Shown piece after piece: positions 28,678-37,163 of a DNA stretch of 64,000 nt (positions within the stretch are counted from its first letter, which is position 1; each line of letters opens with the position of its first letter). The notes under the pieces were generated by a model, which was given only the letters and a program-made list of their open reading frames with translations, had not been told where the DNA came from and ran no database searches. Position numbers and translations under genes: made by a program. The stretch covers positions 62,001-126,000 of the forward strand of contig CAVQEJ010000001.1 of NCBI GenBank assembly GCA_963711505.1. Direction: 5' to 3'. This DNA is from JAGWRA01 sp963711505. Its GTDB lineage: Bacteria; Acidobacteriota; Vicinamibacteria; Vicinamibacterales; CAVVIG01.

Positions 28678-30698
28678 GTGCGTGCTCCTTGTTTCCGGTG
28701 GAAGTCTTCCGTGAAGTGGTTGAGCGCGCTTCGCACGGGCAACGGCGTGAGTCCGCCCATGGCGCAGAGCGAGCCGTCCGTCATGACTTCGCAGAGATCC
28801 GTGAGGAGCGCGATGTTGGCGTCGCGATCGACGCCGGCGGTGATCTTGTCGATGACCTCCACCCCGCGCATGCTGCCGATGCGGCACGGCGTGCACTTGC
28901 CGCAGCTCTCGATCGCGCAGAACTCCATCGCGAATCGCGCCTGCGCCGCCATATCCACGGTGTCGTCGAAGACGACGACGCCGCCGTGCCCGAGGAGGCC
29001 CTCGACCGCCGCGAACGCCTCGTAGTCCATCGGCAGGTGCATCTGCTCTGCCGGCAGGTACGACCCCAGCGGGCCGCCGACCTGCACGGCGCGCACCGGC
29101 CGTCCGCTGGCCGTGCCGCCGCCGAGGTCGTTGACGAGCTCGCCGAGCGTGACCCCGAAGGCGGTTTCGATGATCCCCCCGCGCGCGATGTTGCCGGCGA
29201 GCTGAAACACCTGCGTGCCGCGGCTGCGGCCGACGCCGAGCGCCGCATACGCGGCGGCGCCGCCGTCGATCAGGAGGGCGGGAATCGTCGCCAGCGTCAG
29301 CACGTTGTTGACGACGGTCGGCTTGCCGAAGAGCCCTTCGATCGCGGGCAGCGGCGGCTTGGCGCGCACTTCACCGCGTCGGCCTTCGAGACTTTCGAGC
29401 AGCGACGTCTCTTCGCCGCAGATGTACGCGCCGGCGCCGACACGCAGATGCATGCGGAACGCGAATCCGCTGCCGAGCACGTCCGCGCCGAGCCAGCCGC
29501 GCGCCTCGGCCGCCGCGATCGCCATCTTCAGGGCCTCGACGGCATCGGGATACTCGCTGCGCACGTAGATGTAGCCGTCGTGCGCGCCGACGGCGAGGCC
29601 GGCGATGATCATGCCCTCGAGCAGCATGAACGGATCGCCTTCCATCAACATGCGATCGGCGAACGTGCCGCTGTCGCCCTCGTCGGCGTTGCAGACGATG
29701 TACTTCACGGCGCCGGGGGCGTTCAGGACCGTGCGCCACTTGATGCCGGTGGGGAACGCCGCGCCGCCGCGGCCGCGCAGGCCGCTGTCGGTGACCTCCT
29801 TCACGATGTCGGCCGGCGCCAGCGTCAACGCGCGGCGGAGGCCCGCCATGCCGCCGTGCGCTTCGTAGTCATCGGCCGAGCGCGGATCGACGACGCCCAC
29901 GCGCTGGAACGTCACGCGCTGCTGCCGCTTCAGCCAGGGCAACTCGCGGGTCTTGCCGAGCCGGAGCGCGTGCGCGCCGCCCTTCAGGAGATCCGCCGCG
30001 ACGAGGCCGGGAACGTCCGCGGCGCTGACGGGCCCGTACGCGATGCGGCCGTCGGGTGTTTCCACTTCGATCATCGGCTCGAGCCAGAACATGCCCCACG
30101 AGCCGTTGCGGACGATCCGCGCGCCCGGAACCTTCGCCAGTGCCGCGGCCACCTCGTCGGCACCGACACTGCGCGATGCGGCATCGCGCGGCACGTAGAC
30201 CGTGACGCCGGCGCCGCCGGATTCGGTCGCGGGCGCGGCGGCGCGGCCTGCCACGGCGTCGGCGATCACGCCGTCAATCTTCCCGGCCGAGATGCCGGCC
30301 ATCAGTCGTTCGTCGACCGAGACCGACGGACCGAGCGCGCAGTTGCCGAGGCAGAACACTTCTTCCACTTCGACGGCCTGGCCCTTTGCCGCAGCCTGCG
30401 CGCGCTCCCACGTCGCGTGCCCGCCGAACGCCTGGCAGGCCTCGCCGCGGCAGACCCTCACGATCGGTCCGGCGGGCGGCGTGGTGCGGAAATCCTTGTA
30501 GAAGGAGATGACGCCGTGCACGTCCGCGGTCGTCAGGTTGAAGACGTCGGCAATCCGGGGAATGAAGTTGCGGTCGATATAGCCGGCGTGGCGCTGCAGC
30601 GCCTGAAGCGCCGGCAGCAGTCCCCCGGGCACGTTCGCGAAACCGCGAACGAGGCTCTCGAGGGTGGGCCAATCGGGCGAGGAGGGGTGAGCGCCCAC
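28674..30698 (-). CDS. fdsB: formate dehydrogenase fused gamma-beta subunit (FdsG-FdsB / NuoE-NuoF)
   Basis: 674 residues. Residues 1-155 are NuoE/FdsG-like with a thioredoxin-fold [2Fe-2S] site (CRGEACQAFGG, CLGNCALGPS). From about 230 on it is NuoF/FdsB-like: FMN/NAD loops GLRGRGGAAFPTGIKW and GAGAYICGEETSLLESLEG, and the [4Fe-4S] motif ESCGKCTPCRIGSMRG. The fusion delivers electrons from formate to NAD+ and is the diaphorase half of the enzyme. GTG 30698 is the start; a TAGAAT box lies eight bases upstream. With the next gene this gives all four Fds subunits from two polypeptides. Confidence 0.92.
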   Translation of the reverse strand: MGAHPSSPDWPTLESLVRGFANVPGGLLPALQALQRHAGYIDRNFIPRIADVFNLTTADVHGVISFYKDFRTTPPAGPIVRVCRGEACQAFGGHATWERAQAAAKGQAVEVEEVFCLGNCALGPSVSVDERLMAGISAGKIDGVIADAVAGRAAAPATESGGAGVTVYVPRDAASRSVGADEVAAALAKVPGARIVRNGSWGMFWLEPMIEVETPDGRIAYGPVSAADVPGLVAADLLKGGAHALRLGKTRELPWLKRQQRVTFQRVGVVDPRSADDYEAHGGMAGLRRALTLAPADIVKEVTDSGLRGRGGAAFPTGIKWRTVLNAPGAVKYIVCNADEGDSGTFADRMLMEGDPFMLLEGMIIAGLAVGAHDGYIYVRSEYPDAVEALKMAIAAAEARGWLGADVLGSGFAFRMHLRVGAGAYICGEETSLLESLEGRRGEVRAKPPLPAIEGLFGKPTVVNNVLTLATIPALLIDGGAAAYAALGVGRSRGTQVFQLAGNIARGGIIETAFGVTLGELVNDLGGGTASGRPVRAVQVGGPLGSYLPAEQMHLPMDYEAFAAVEGLLGHGGVVVFDDTVDMAAQARFAMEFCAIESCGKCTPCRIGSMRGVEVIDKITAGVDRDANIALLTDLCEVMTDGSLCAMGGLTPLPVRSALNHFTEDFHRKQGART

Positions 30699-30706
30699 GG
30701 CCCCTT

Positions 30707-30712
30707 ATTCTA
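30707..30712 (-). promoter_or_regulatory. -10-like box adjoining the formate dehydrogenase start
   Basis: TAGAAT on the minus strand, eight bases before GTG 30698. If used, the leader would be a few bases or none. No good -35 match. Confidence 0.4.
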
Positions 30713-30953
30713 ACCCCTGGCTCCGCTGATGAGGCCAGTAGTCGAGGTCATGGCCCGGCAGGCGTGCAAGACGCCCTCACCATCCGCGATGGGCTCACTT
30801 TCATCGGCATCCCGACTCTACGGCTGTTGCATCCGATCGACCGTCCACAGTGAAGTACGCTCCTAAATCCTTCCGTGTCTTTCGTTTCCCCGATCAGACC
30901 GTTTGGCTGGCTTGGCTCTCGAGACGCGGTTTCGGCCGCTCACAGGGACAACT
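30713..30953. other. spacer between formate dehydrogenase and the foreign-looking protease island
   Basis: No convincing gene. A 43-codon frame (30850-30978) reads into the 33-bp repeat (KYAPKSFRVFRFPDQTVWLAW) but has no recognisable family and is probably fortuitous or a fragment. Confidence 0.3.
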
Positions 30954-30986
30954 TCAGGGACAGGGTTCCTTGCGTTGACGAGATGA
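30954..30986 (+). repeat. 33-bp repeat, right copy
   Basis: Same orientation as the copy at 25306, 30/33 identical. A partial extra unit CAGGGACA sits 12 bases upstream. It marks the left edge of a lower-GC stretch that holds the aspartic protease and the integrase remnant. Confidence 0.75.
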
Positions 30987-31000
30987 GCGGCACGATGCCA

Positions 31001-31036
31001 TCATTGAATTCAATGAATTCCATGCGAATTCAATGA
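31001..31036. promoter_or_regulatory. AT-rich palindrome and direct repeat before the aspartic protease
   Basis: TCATTGAATTCAATGA (31001-31016) is a perfect 16-bp palindrome. Its half GAATTCAATGA recurs at 31026-31036, 20 bp later, on the same face of the helix. This looks like an operator for a dimeric regulator controlling the gene that starts at 31049; no regulator gene adjoins. Confidence 0.45.
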
Positions 31037-31048
31037 TGGAGTGCGACT

Positions 31049-32926
31049 GTGAACCACCTGCGTCCCGTCCTGTTGTGCTGCGTTTGTTCCCTGTTTTCAC
31101 CGCCGCTGCAGGCAGCCGTGACGCCGCAACAGATTCTGGCCGGCTTGCAACCCGCCTCCCTGACGGCCTGGCACGAGGTGGCCGCAATCGAGCTGGAAGG
31201 AAGAGAACGGACCGACGGCCTCGATTGCAGCATGCATGTCGTCATCGATGTGCAGGACGGGCGCTGGCGCAGTGACGAACACTGCCCGGCATTCTCGACG
31301 GCGGAAGGCATCGACACCCACGGTGCGTGGAAACTCGACCGTTCCGGCCAGGTGCATTCGCTGGATTCGCCGGAAGCCAATACGCTGACCGTGACCGACC
31401 GCTGGCTGAACCGCAACGGCCCGCTGTTCTACCGGCAGCTGCCCGCCGCCTTGCAGGCACTTGCCCCGGCGACCGATCACGGCGTGACCTATGAACGCGT
31501 CGATGCCACGCCAGCCGGCGGCCGGACCGTCACCCTGTGGATAGACGCAACGCATCACCGGCTCGCGCGCACCGTCATGTTGCGTTCGTTCAACACCGTG
31601 ACGACCCGTTACGACGCGTATCGGGATGTCGATGGTCTGCAACGGCCGTTCGGCATTGCCTCGGACGTCGGCGATCCGTCCGATGCGGACGTCGAAACCG
31701 TGACGCACTATCGCCTGCTCGGCACAGTGCCGGCGCGGGCACTGGATCGTCCGAGCGACGCCGTGACCGACGTGCGGCTCGCAGGTGGCCAGACACGGAT
31801 ACCGCTCTCTTCCGGCGCGGATGGCGGCACCCTACTCGTCGATGCACGCATCGACGGAAAGGGCCCCTTTCCATTTATCCTCGATACCGGCGGTCATGCC
31901 ATCTTGACGCCTGCCACGGCGCAGGCGCTGGGACTGAAATCCAGCGGGGCCGGCCAGAGTCGCGGTGCCGGTGCGGGCGCGACACAACTCAGCTATACCC
32001 GGGTCAATTCGATCGAGCTGGGCAAGGCTTCGATAGACGACCAGTCGTTTCTGGTCATGCCGATGTCGCCTCTCGTGACCGATCAGGGAAGCAAGCCGCC
32101 GGTTGCAGGCATTCTCGGTCTCGAAATCTTCGAACGCTTTGCGGTCACGATCGATCTCGATCACAAGCAACTGATTCTGCAGGCGTTCGATGCCGCGAAG
32201 GCGCCGACAGGCGCCACGGCGTCACCGATCTTCTTCACCGACGACATGCCGCTGGTCTATGCCACGCTGGATGGCAGACGCGGAATGTTCGGTCTGGATA
32301 CCGGCAACAGCGGGCCCTTGATGCTGTTTCCGCAGTGGGCTGCCGACAACAAGCTTGCGCGCTACTACAGTGCCGGTCTGCCGATGCCGAGTGGTGGCGT
32401 GGGCGGCATGTTCATGGCGCACGCCGCGTACATCCATTCGCTGCAAGTGGGCCACCTGTCGGTTCCGGGCCAACAACCCGGATTGCTGACGCCCAAGGGC
32501 GTCGGTTCAACCAGCAATCCCAGCGAAGCCGGCAATCTGGGCATGTCGGTGTGGCGCAATTTCCGTGTCGCACTGAACTACCACAAGGGGTTGCTCTACC
32601 TGACACCGCGGGCAGATTACACGCCGCCGCACGCCACCAGCAGCGGCGGATTCGCCGCCGTAAAACTGGCTCCTGATTTCTTCATCGTCATGCAGGTTGT
32701 GCCAGACAGTGCCGCCGCAAAGGACGGATTGAAGAAGGGTGACCGGATTGTCGCCGTGGACGACGTGGCGGCCAGGAACCTCGCCAGTCTGTATCTGATG
32801 GAGTACATGGCGCGCGCCAAACCGGGAACGCACGTCAGACTGACCACGTCAGACGGTCGTCACCTCGATATCGTGCTGACAACGGACACCATGAGAGAAA
32901 GAGCGATGCATCCGCCGTTGAAATGA
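31049..32926 (+). CDS. two-motif retropepsin-like aspartic protease with PDZ domain
   Basis: 625 residues from GTG 31049 (GGAG nine bases upstream). Signal peptide (VLLCCVCSLFSPPLQA) is followed by a 200-residue N-terminal domain, then two aspartic-protease half-sites, FPFILDTGGHAILTP near 275 and GMFGLDTGNSGPLML near 415, and a C-terminal PDZ domain (VVPDSAAAKDGLKKGDRIVAVDDV). Two DTG motifs in one chain suggest a pepsin-like single-chain active site. Base and codon use are visibly less GC-rich than the neighbours, and close architecture is familiar from Xanthomonadaceae-type proteins, so transfer is likely. It is followed by an integrase remnant and a tRNA gene. Periplasmic location is expected. 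Confidence 0.85.
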   Translation: MNHLRPVLLCCVCSLFSPPLQAAVTPQQILAGLQPASLTAWHEVAAIELEGRERTDGLDCSMHVVIDVQDGRWRSDEHCPAFSTAEGIDTHGAWKLDRSGQVHSLDSPEANTLTVTDRWLNRNGPLFYRQLPAALQALAPATDHGVTYERVDATPAGGRTVTLWIDATHHRLARTVMLRSFNTVTTRYDAYRDVDGLQRPFGIASDVGDPSDADVETVTHYRLLGTVPARALDRPSDAVTDVRLAGGQTRIPLSSGADGGTLLVDARIDGKGPFPFILDTGGHAILTPATAQALGLKSSGAGQSRGAGAGATQLSYTRVNSIELGKASIDDQSFLVMPMSPLVTDQGSKPPVAGILGLEIFERFAVTIDLDHKQLILQAFDAAKAPTGATASPIFFTDDMPLVYATLDGRRGMFGLDTGNSGPLMLFPQWAADNKLARYYSAGLPMPSGGVGGMFMAHAAYIHSLQVGHLSVPGQQPGLLTPKGVGSTSNPSEAGNLGMSVWRNFRVALNYHKGLLYLTPRADYTPPHATSSGGFAAVKLAPDFFIVMQVVPDSAAAKDGLKKGDRIVAVDDVAARNLASLYLMEYMARAKPGTHVRLTTSDGRHLDIVLTTDTMRERAMHPPLK

Positions 32927-32977
32927 GCCGGCCCAGGGCGAAGTCGCCCGCCACAGCGCGGACAGGCGCGGACGTAA

Positions 32978-33181
32978 CGGACGTTCAGCCTCGAGCGCGC
33001 CGGCATCCCCGAGCGCGTCGCCATCAGATTGAGCGGGCACAAGACACGCAGCGTCTTCGATCGCTATAATGTCGTGAGCGACGGAGGCCTGCGGGAAGCG
33101 TCGAGCCGGTTGGGGCACGGTTTTGGGCACAGTACGGCCTCGGTGACCGGTCGAGCCAAGCGAAACAGGCGAAATCCTTAG
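32978..33181 (+). pseudogene. tyrosine recombinase (phage-type integrase), C-terminal remnant
   Basis: Reads LERAGIPERVAIRLSGHKTR then SVFDRYNVVSDGGLREASSRL and stops 12 bases before tRNA-Ser. HKTRSVFDRYN is the C-terminal motif of integrases, containing the conserved His and the catalytic Tyr. An in-frame stop at 32975 and loss of everything upstream show that only about 65 residues are left. Its position next to a tRNA gene fits the usual integration site of such enzymes. Confidence 0.8.
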
Positions 33182-33193
33182 CAATTTTGACAC

Positions 33194-33287
33194 GGTGAGG
33201 TGGCCGAGAGGCTGAAGGCGGCGGTTTGCTAAACCGTTGTACGGGCTAAAACCTGTACCCAGGGTTCGAATCCCTGCCTCACCGCCA
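33194..33287 (+). tRNA. tRNA-Ser (anticodon GCT)
   Basis: Acceptor GGTGAGG pairs with CCTCACC, discriminator G and encoded CCA. The anticodon loop TTGCTAA gives GCT. A long variable arm (GTACGGGCTAAAACCTGTAC) marks a class II tRNA, and the T arm is CAGGG-TTCGAAT-CCCTG. Reads AGC/AGU codons. Confidence 0.95.
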
Positions 33288-33332
33288 GTTTCCCGCCCCC
33301 GGCTGCCGCCGGGTCCCGTGCTCCCCACCGCC

Positions 33333-34425
33333 ATGCCGCCGATTGAATCCGGCTTCATCACCGCGTTCTACCTGTTCGACGTCGCCGAAGCCGTGAAGCT
33401 GGCGGCGCTGCCGGGGCTGATGGCGCGTGCCGGCGTCCCCGCGCGGCTGGCGCCGAAGTCGACTCCCGCCTACGTGCAGTACCAGACGCCGCCGCTGTCG
33501 TTCGACGGCGAGGCCATCGGCGTCTCCGACTTCGACGGCTTCCAGGTCCGCTTCAAGGTGTTCGACTACGGCGTCGTGTCGGTCGGGCTCACGCGGCCGT
33601 TCTCCGGCACGTGGGCCGAGCTGCTCGCCGCCGGCTACGTCCTGACCGACGATGAGTCGATGGAGGAACGGGTCGAGCAGTTGTGCCGCCGGTTCACCGA
33701 TCGGGTCGCCCCCGCGCTGGTCGAGCGGCGGGAGACCTTCCTGAGCGAGGATTACCTCGTCTTCGGCGTGAACACACTCGAGCACCCGGTGTCGGCCGAG
33801 ACGCTGCTGGCCGAGCACGGCGGCGAGGTCGCGCAGCTCGTGCGGGGCGAGCGCCGGCCGCTCAGCCGGCAGGAGGTCGCGGAGATCCTCCGCAGCACGC
33901 TGTCGTACCTGGCCGACGATCTGGTCGTGCCGACCTGGAACGGCACGTTCATCTACGACACGGCCGCCAGCGCGCAGGATACGATGGAGATCCTCGAGTT
34001 CGCGAACTCGCAGCTGCTGGAGTTCCGCTACTACGACGACCTGCTCGACAAGGAACTGACCAAGGTCTACGCCGGGCTGCAGCATCCGCACTGGTACGAC
34101 GCCTGGCTCGGCCGCCGCTACGCCCGGGCGGCGCGGCAGATCCATGCGCTCTTCATCGACATCGCCGAGCTGATCGAGCGGACGGAGAACGCGCTGAAGG
34201 TCGTCGGCGACGTGTACGCCGCGCGGCTGTTCAACCTGGTCGGGCGCGCGGCTCGGCCTCGACAACTGGAAGGCGAGCGTGCAGGAGAAGCTGAAGGCCG
34301 TCGACGACATGTACCGCTACTCCGTCGAGCAGTCGTCCATGTCGCGCGGCGAGTTCCTCGAGGCGACGATCGTCGTCATTCTCTTGATTGAACTCGTGCT
34401 GATCTTCCTGGGCATCATGAAATGA
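33333..34425 (+). CDS. RMD1/DUF155 family membrane protein (one frame break)
   Basis: About 364 residues. The body carries the family pattern (TLSYLADDLVVPTWNG, LLEFRYYDDLLDKEL, IERTENALKVVGDVYAARLF), and after a one-base break near 34250 the expected end appears: LGLDNWKASVQEKLKAVDDM, then a C-terminal membrane helix (ATIVVILLIELVLIFLGIM). RMD1 proteins are tail-anchored, also found in mitochondria (RMND1), and of uncertain molecular function. The stop overlaps the gltX ATG as ATGA, suggesting co-translation with glutamyl-tRNA synthetase; mitochondrial homologues are linked to translation, which makes the pairing notable. Confidence 0.8.
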
Positions 34426-35894
34426 CGACACCGCGCGTCCGCTTCGCTCCGTCTCCCACCGGCTTCCTGCACGTCGGCGGCGCCCGTACGGCCCTGTTCA
34501 ACTGGCTCTTCGCGCGGCGGCATGGCGGCGTCTTCGTGCTGCGCATCGAGGACACCGACACCGAGCGGTCGTCGTGGGACATGGTGCAGGGGATCGTCGA
34601 CGGCCTGCGCTGGCTCGGCCTCGACTGGGACGAGGGGCCCGACGTGGGCGGCCCGCACGCGCCGTACTTCCAGTCGCAGCGGCTCGATCGCCATCGCGCG
34701 ATCGCCGCGCAGCTCGTCGAGACGGGCCACGCGTACTACTGCTACTGCACGCCCGAGGAGATCAGGGAGAAGCGGGAGGCGGCCGAGCAGGCCGGCGGCG
34801 GCTGGCAGTACGACCGGAAGTGCCTGCAGCTCGACGCGGCGGAGGTGGCGCGTCGCGAGGCCGCCGGCATGCCCCGCGCCGTCCGCTTCAAGGTGCCCGA
34901 GGGGCAGGCCGGGTTCCACGACCTGGTGCACGGCGACATCGCATTCGACGGCGCGAACATCGAGGACTTCATCGTCCTCCGCTCCGACGGCAACCCGACG
35001 TATCACCTCTCCGTGGTGGCCGACGACTTCGACATGGCCATCACGCATGTCGTCCGGGGCGACGATCACATCTCCAACACGCCGAAGCAGGTGCTGCTGT
35101 ACCGGGCGCTCGGCGCGGCCGTGCCGCAATTCGCGCACGTGCCGCTCATCCTCGGCACCGACAAGAAGCGGCTGAGCAAGCGTCACGGCGCGACGTCCGT
35201 CACCGAGTACGAGCGGCAGGGCTACCTGGCGGAGGCGATGGTGAACTTCCTCGCGCTGCTCGGCTGGTCGCCGGGCGGCGATCGCGAGGTGTTCACGCGC
35301 GACGAGCTCGTGCAGGTCTTCGCGTTGGAAGGGATCAGCGGCGGCAACGCCGTCTTCAATTCCGAGAAACTCGACTGGTTCAACGGCCAGCACATCGCGC
35401 GGATGGCGGCCGACGCGATCGTCGAGCGGATCGAGCCGCAGTTGCGCGAGGACGGACTCTGGCGCGACACCTATGCCAGCGGTGACGACCGCCGCTGGCT
35501 CGCCGGCATCGTCGAACTGCTGAAGCCGCGGGCGCGAAAGCTCGCCGACTTCATCACCTACGGCCGGCCGCTGCTCGAGGAGCAGGTCTCCTACGATCCG
35601 GACGCCGTGGCAAAGCGGCTGTCCGAGCCCGGGCTCGACGGGCACGTGGCCGAGCTGCGGGCGGCCCTGGCGGAGTTGCCGGTGTTCGACGCCGCATCGA
35701 CCGAGCAGGTGCTGCGTGGCGTGGCCGAGGCGCGCGGCATCAAGGCGGGCGTGCTGATCCATGCCGTGCGTGTGGCGCTGACCGGTCAGACCGTGAGTCC
35801 CGGTCTCTTCGAGATGGTCGAGGCGATGGGACGCGAGCGGACGCTCGCGCGGCTCGAGGCGCTGGTGGCGTTCCTGCGGACACGGCAGAGCTGA
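34422..35894 (+). CDS. gltX: glutamyl-tRNA synthetase
   Basis: 490 residues. Class I signatures: PSPTGFLHVGGARTALFNW (HIGH-equivalent HVGG) and KKRLSKRHGATSV (KMSKS-equivalent LSKR). The C-terminal anticodon-binding helical domain is complete. Charges tRNA-Glu, and possibly tRNA-Gln in organisms that use the transamidation route; I cannot tell which type this is. Translationally coupled to the RMD1-family gene. Confidence 0.95.
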   Translation: MTTPRVRFAPSPTGFLHVGGARTALFNWLFARRHGGVFVLRIEDTDTERSSWDMVQGIVDGLRWLGLDWDEGPDVGGPHAPYFQSQRLDRHRAIAAQLVETGHAYYCYCTPEEIREKREAAEQAGGGWQYDRKCLQLDAAEVARREAAGMPRAVRFKVPEGQAGFHDLVHGDIAFDGANIEDFIVLRSDGNPTYHLSVVADDFDMAITHVVRGDDHISNTPKQVLLYRALGAAVPQFAHVPLILGTDKKRLSKRHGATSVTEYERQGYLAEAMVNFLALLGWSPGGDREVFTRDELVQVFALEGISGGNAVFNSEKLDWFNGQHIARMAADAIVERIEPQLREDGLWRDTYASGDDRRWLAGIVELLKPRARKLADFITYGRPLLEEQVSYDPDAVAKRLSEPGLDGHVAELRAALAELPVFDAASTEQVLRGVAEARGIKAGVLIHAVRVALTGQTVSPGLFEMVEAMGRERTLARLEALVAFLRTRQS

Positions 35895-35953
35895 AGCTCA
35901 TCATTTATCGGCTCGCGGCAGGCTCGCTGCGGCCAACTCATCAGATACGAATC

Positions 35954-36118
35954 TCACGACAACGACTGCAGCAATTCAATCCCCTGCTGGTCCGTGAGCG
36001 TCTGAAGTTCGTACACCGCGACGGGACCACTTCTCAGCTGGCTCCGGGCACCACGGCCTTCGATCGCCTTCCTGCGCACGCCTGTTCTAACGCCCAGTCG
36101 GCCCCTTTCGGCGCCCAC
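35954..36118 (-). CDS. possible small protein (54 codons), unknown
   Basis: An open frame from GTG 36118 reads VGAERGRLGVRTGVRRKAIE ... VAVYELQTLTDQQGIELLQS and stops at 35954. The C-terminal half looks protein-like (VYELQTLTDQQGIELLQSLS) but I know no family, the frame stays open upstream of the GTG, and there is no clear ribosome site. It may be the tail of a lost gene. Confidence 0.25.
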   Translation of the reverse strand: MGAERGRLGVRTGVRRKAIEGRGARSQLRSGPVAVYELQTLTDQQGIELLQSLS

Positions 36119-36288
36119 ACGCCTAACTTCCTTTACTGCAGAGTTTTGCGGGAACCCGTGGCATCGCGGTTGCAGCCGCGCTCCACAGCAGGTCGGGCTC
36201 TCCGGCTCACTCGCGTGGAATGTGGGCCAGGCGGGCGGGTCGGGGTGCCGGTCCTGTGGGCTGTCAGTTCTGTACCCGGGAGGTTGTC

Positions 36289-36543
36289 GTGGCGAAGGAA
36301 GATCGCGGGTTTGCGTCGATGGATCGCGCCAAGCAGCGCGAGATTGCGAGCAAGGGTGGACGGGCGGCGCATCAGAAGGGTGCGGCGCACGAGTGGACCA
36401 GCGAGGAGGCGCGCCAGGCTGGCCGCAAGGGCGGCGCGGCGAGCCGCCGGCGCAAGCAGAGTGTGACCGAGCCGCAGGCCGGGATCGCGGCGCCGGCCGT
36501 GCCGGGCGCGACCGAGCCGGGTCATCACACGGATCGGTTCTAG
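36289..36543 (+). CDS. KGG-motif stress protein
   Basis: 84 residues from GTG 36289 with GGAGG seven bases upstream. Two copies of the stress-induced KGG motif (EIASKGGRAAHQKG and AGRKGGAASRRRKQ) place it with the GsiB/YciG-type hydrophilic stress proteins. It is highly charged, lacks Cys and membrane segments, and is probably disordered. Such proteins accumulate on desiccation, osmotic or starvation stress; expression control is not visible here. Confidence 0.8.
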   Translation: MAKEDRGFASMDRAKQREIASKGGRAAHQKGAAHEWTSEEARQAGRKGGAASRRRKQSVTEPQAGIAAPAVPGATEPGHHTDRF

Positions 36544-36717
36544 ACGTTCACGTCCAGCGGGAATCCGGGCGCCGCGCCTGCCGGCGCCACGTCCCGTTGG
36601 CGTTCCAGCCCGTCCGGTCATTATTCGGGGGCGCTCAGGCTTGCGCGGCCGAAGCCCGCGGCCAGTTCGACGGGCGAAGGCCCGCGCTCGGGCGCTCGTT
36701 GACGCCCTCCCGCCCGC

Positions 36718-36746
36718 TTGCCCCTCGAGTCCCTCTCCCGTATAAT
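36718..36746 (+). promoter_or_regulatory. sigma-70 promoter of tRNA-Gln
   Basis: TTGCCC (-35), 17-base spacer, perfect TATAAT (-10); the predicted start near 36753 is about 30 bases before the tRNA. Confidence 0.7.
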
Positions 36747-36784
36747 CGTTGATTCAGGCCCGTTGCCTGGCACCCGCCTAGCAC

Positions 36785-36858
36785 TGGGAGGTCGTCCAAC
36801 GGTAGGACGCATGCCTCTGGAGCATGTTATCGGGGTTCGAATCCCTGCCTCCCAGCCA
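36785..36858 (+). tRNA. tRNA-Gln (anticodon CTG)
   Basis: Acceptor TGGGAGG pairs with CCTCCCA, discriminator G, encoded CCA. D arm GTCC-AACGGTA-GGAC, anticodon arm CATGC-CTCTGGA-GCATG with anticodon CTG, T arm CGGGG-TTCGAAT-CCCTG. Confidence 0.95.
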
Positions 36859-36891
36859 GATTCTCCTGTTCTGCTAATTCAACTGCCTCGC

Positions 36892-37096
36892 CCGTCTCCA
36901 CTATTTCTCCACGCTCCGATTCAGTCGCGTGCCTGGCGTCGATAGGCCGTGTCAAGAAGGAGGTTTTCGCGGGCTCACGTCAGATCGACGGTCGAAGGCG
37001 GGAGCGGTCGGCGCGCCTGGGATCCAGCGTCTCGAGCGCCTGACATGAGGAGAATTCGGATGGAGGGCAGGGAACGGAGCTGGTGATGTAACCGCC
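36892..37096 (+). repeat. dispersed repeat, split copy beside tRNA-Gln
   Basis: Two blocks, 36892-36913 (22 bp, one mismatch) and 37042-37096 (55 bp, about 87% identical), match 39208-39229 and 39239-39293. In this copy the blocks are 128 bp apart; in the other they are 9 bp apart, so the spacing has changed by insertion or deletion. Confidence 0.65.
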
Positions 37097-37163
37097 TGTG
37101 ATGCAGGCGCTTGGAACCAGAAGTCGCGCGCCGGCACCAGTTGAAGAGACAGCGGTATCGGCG

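Noticed and set aside
33065..33070. TATAAT as promoter of tRNA-Ser
   Set aside because: It lies within the integrase codons for DRYN, 124 bases upstream of the tRNA, with no suitable -35.
32849..33361. 170-codon minus-strand frame across integrase remnant and tRNA
   Set aside because: It runs antisense through the tRNA-Ser gene; zinc-ribbon-like CPRC is fortuitous.
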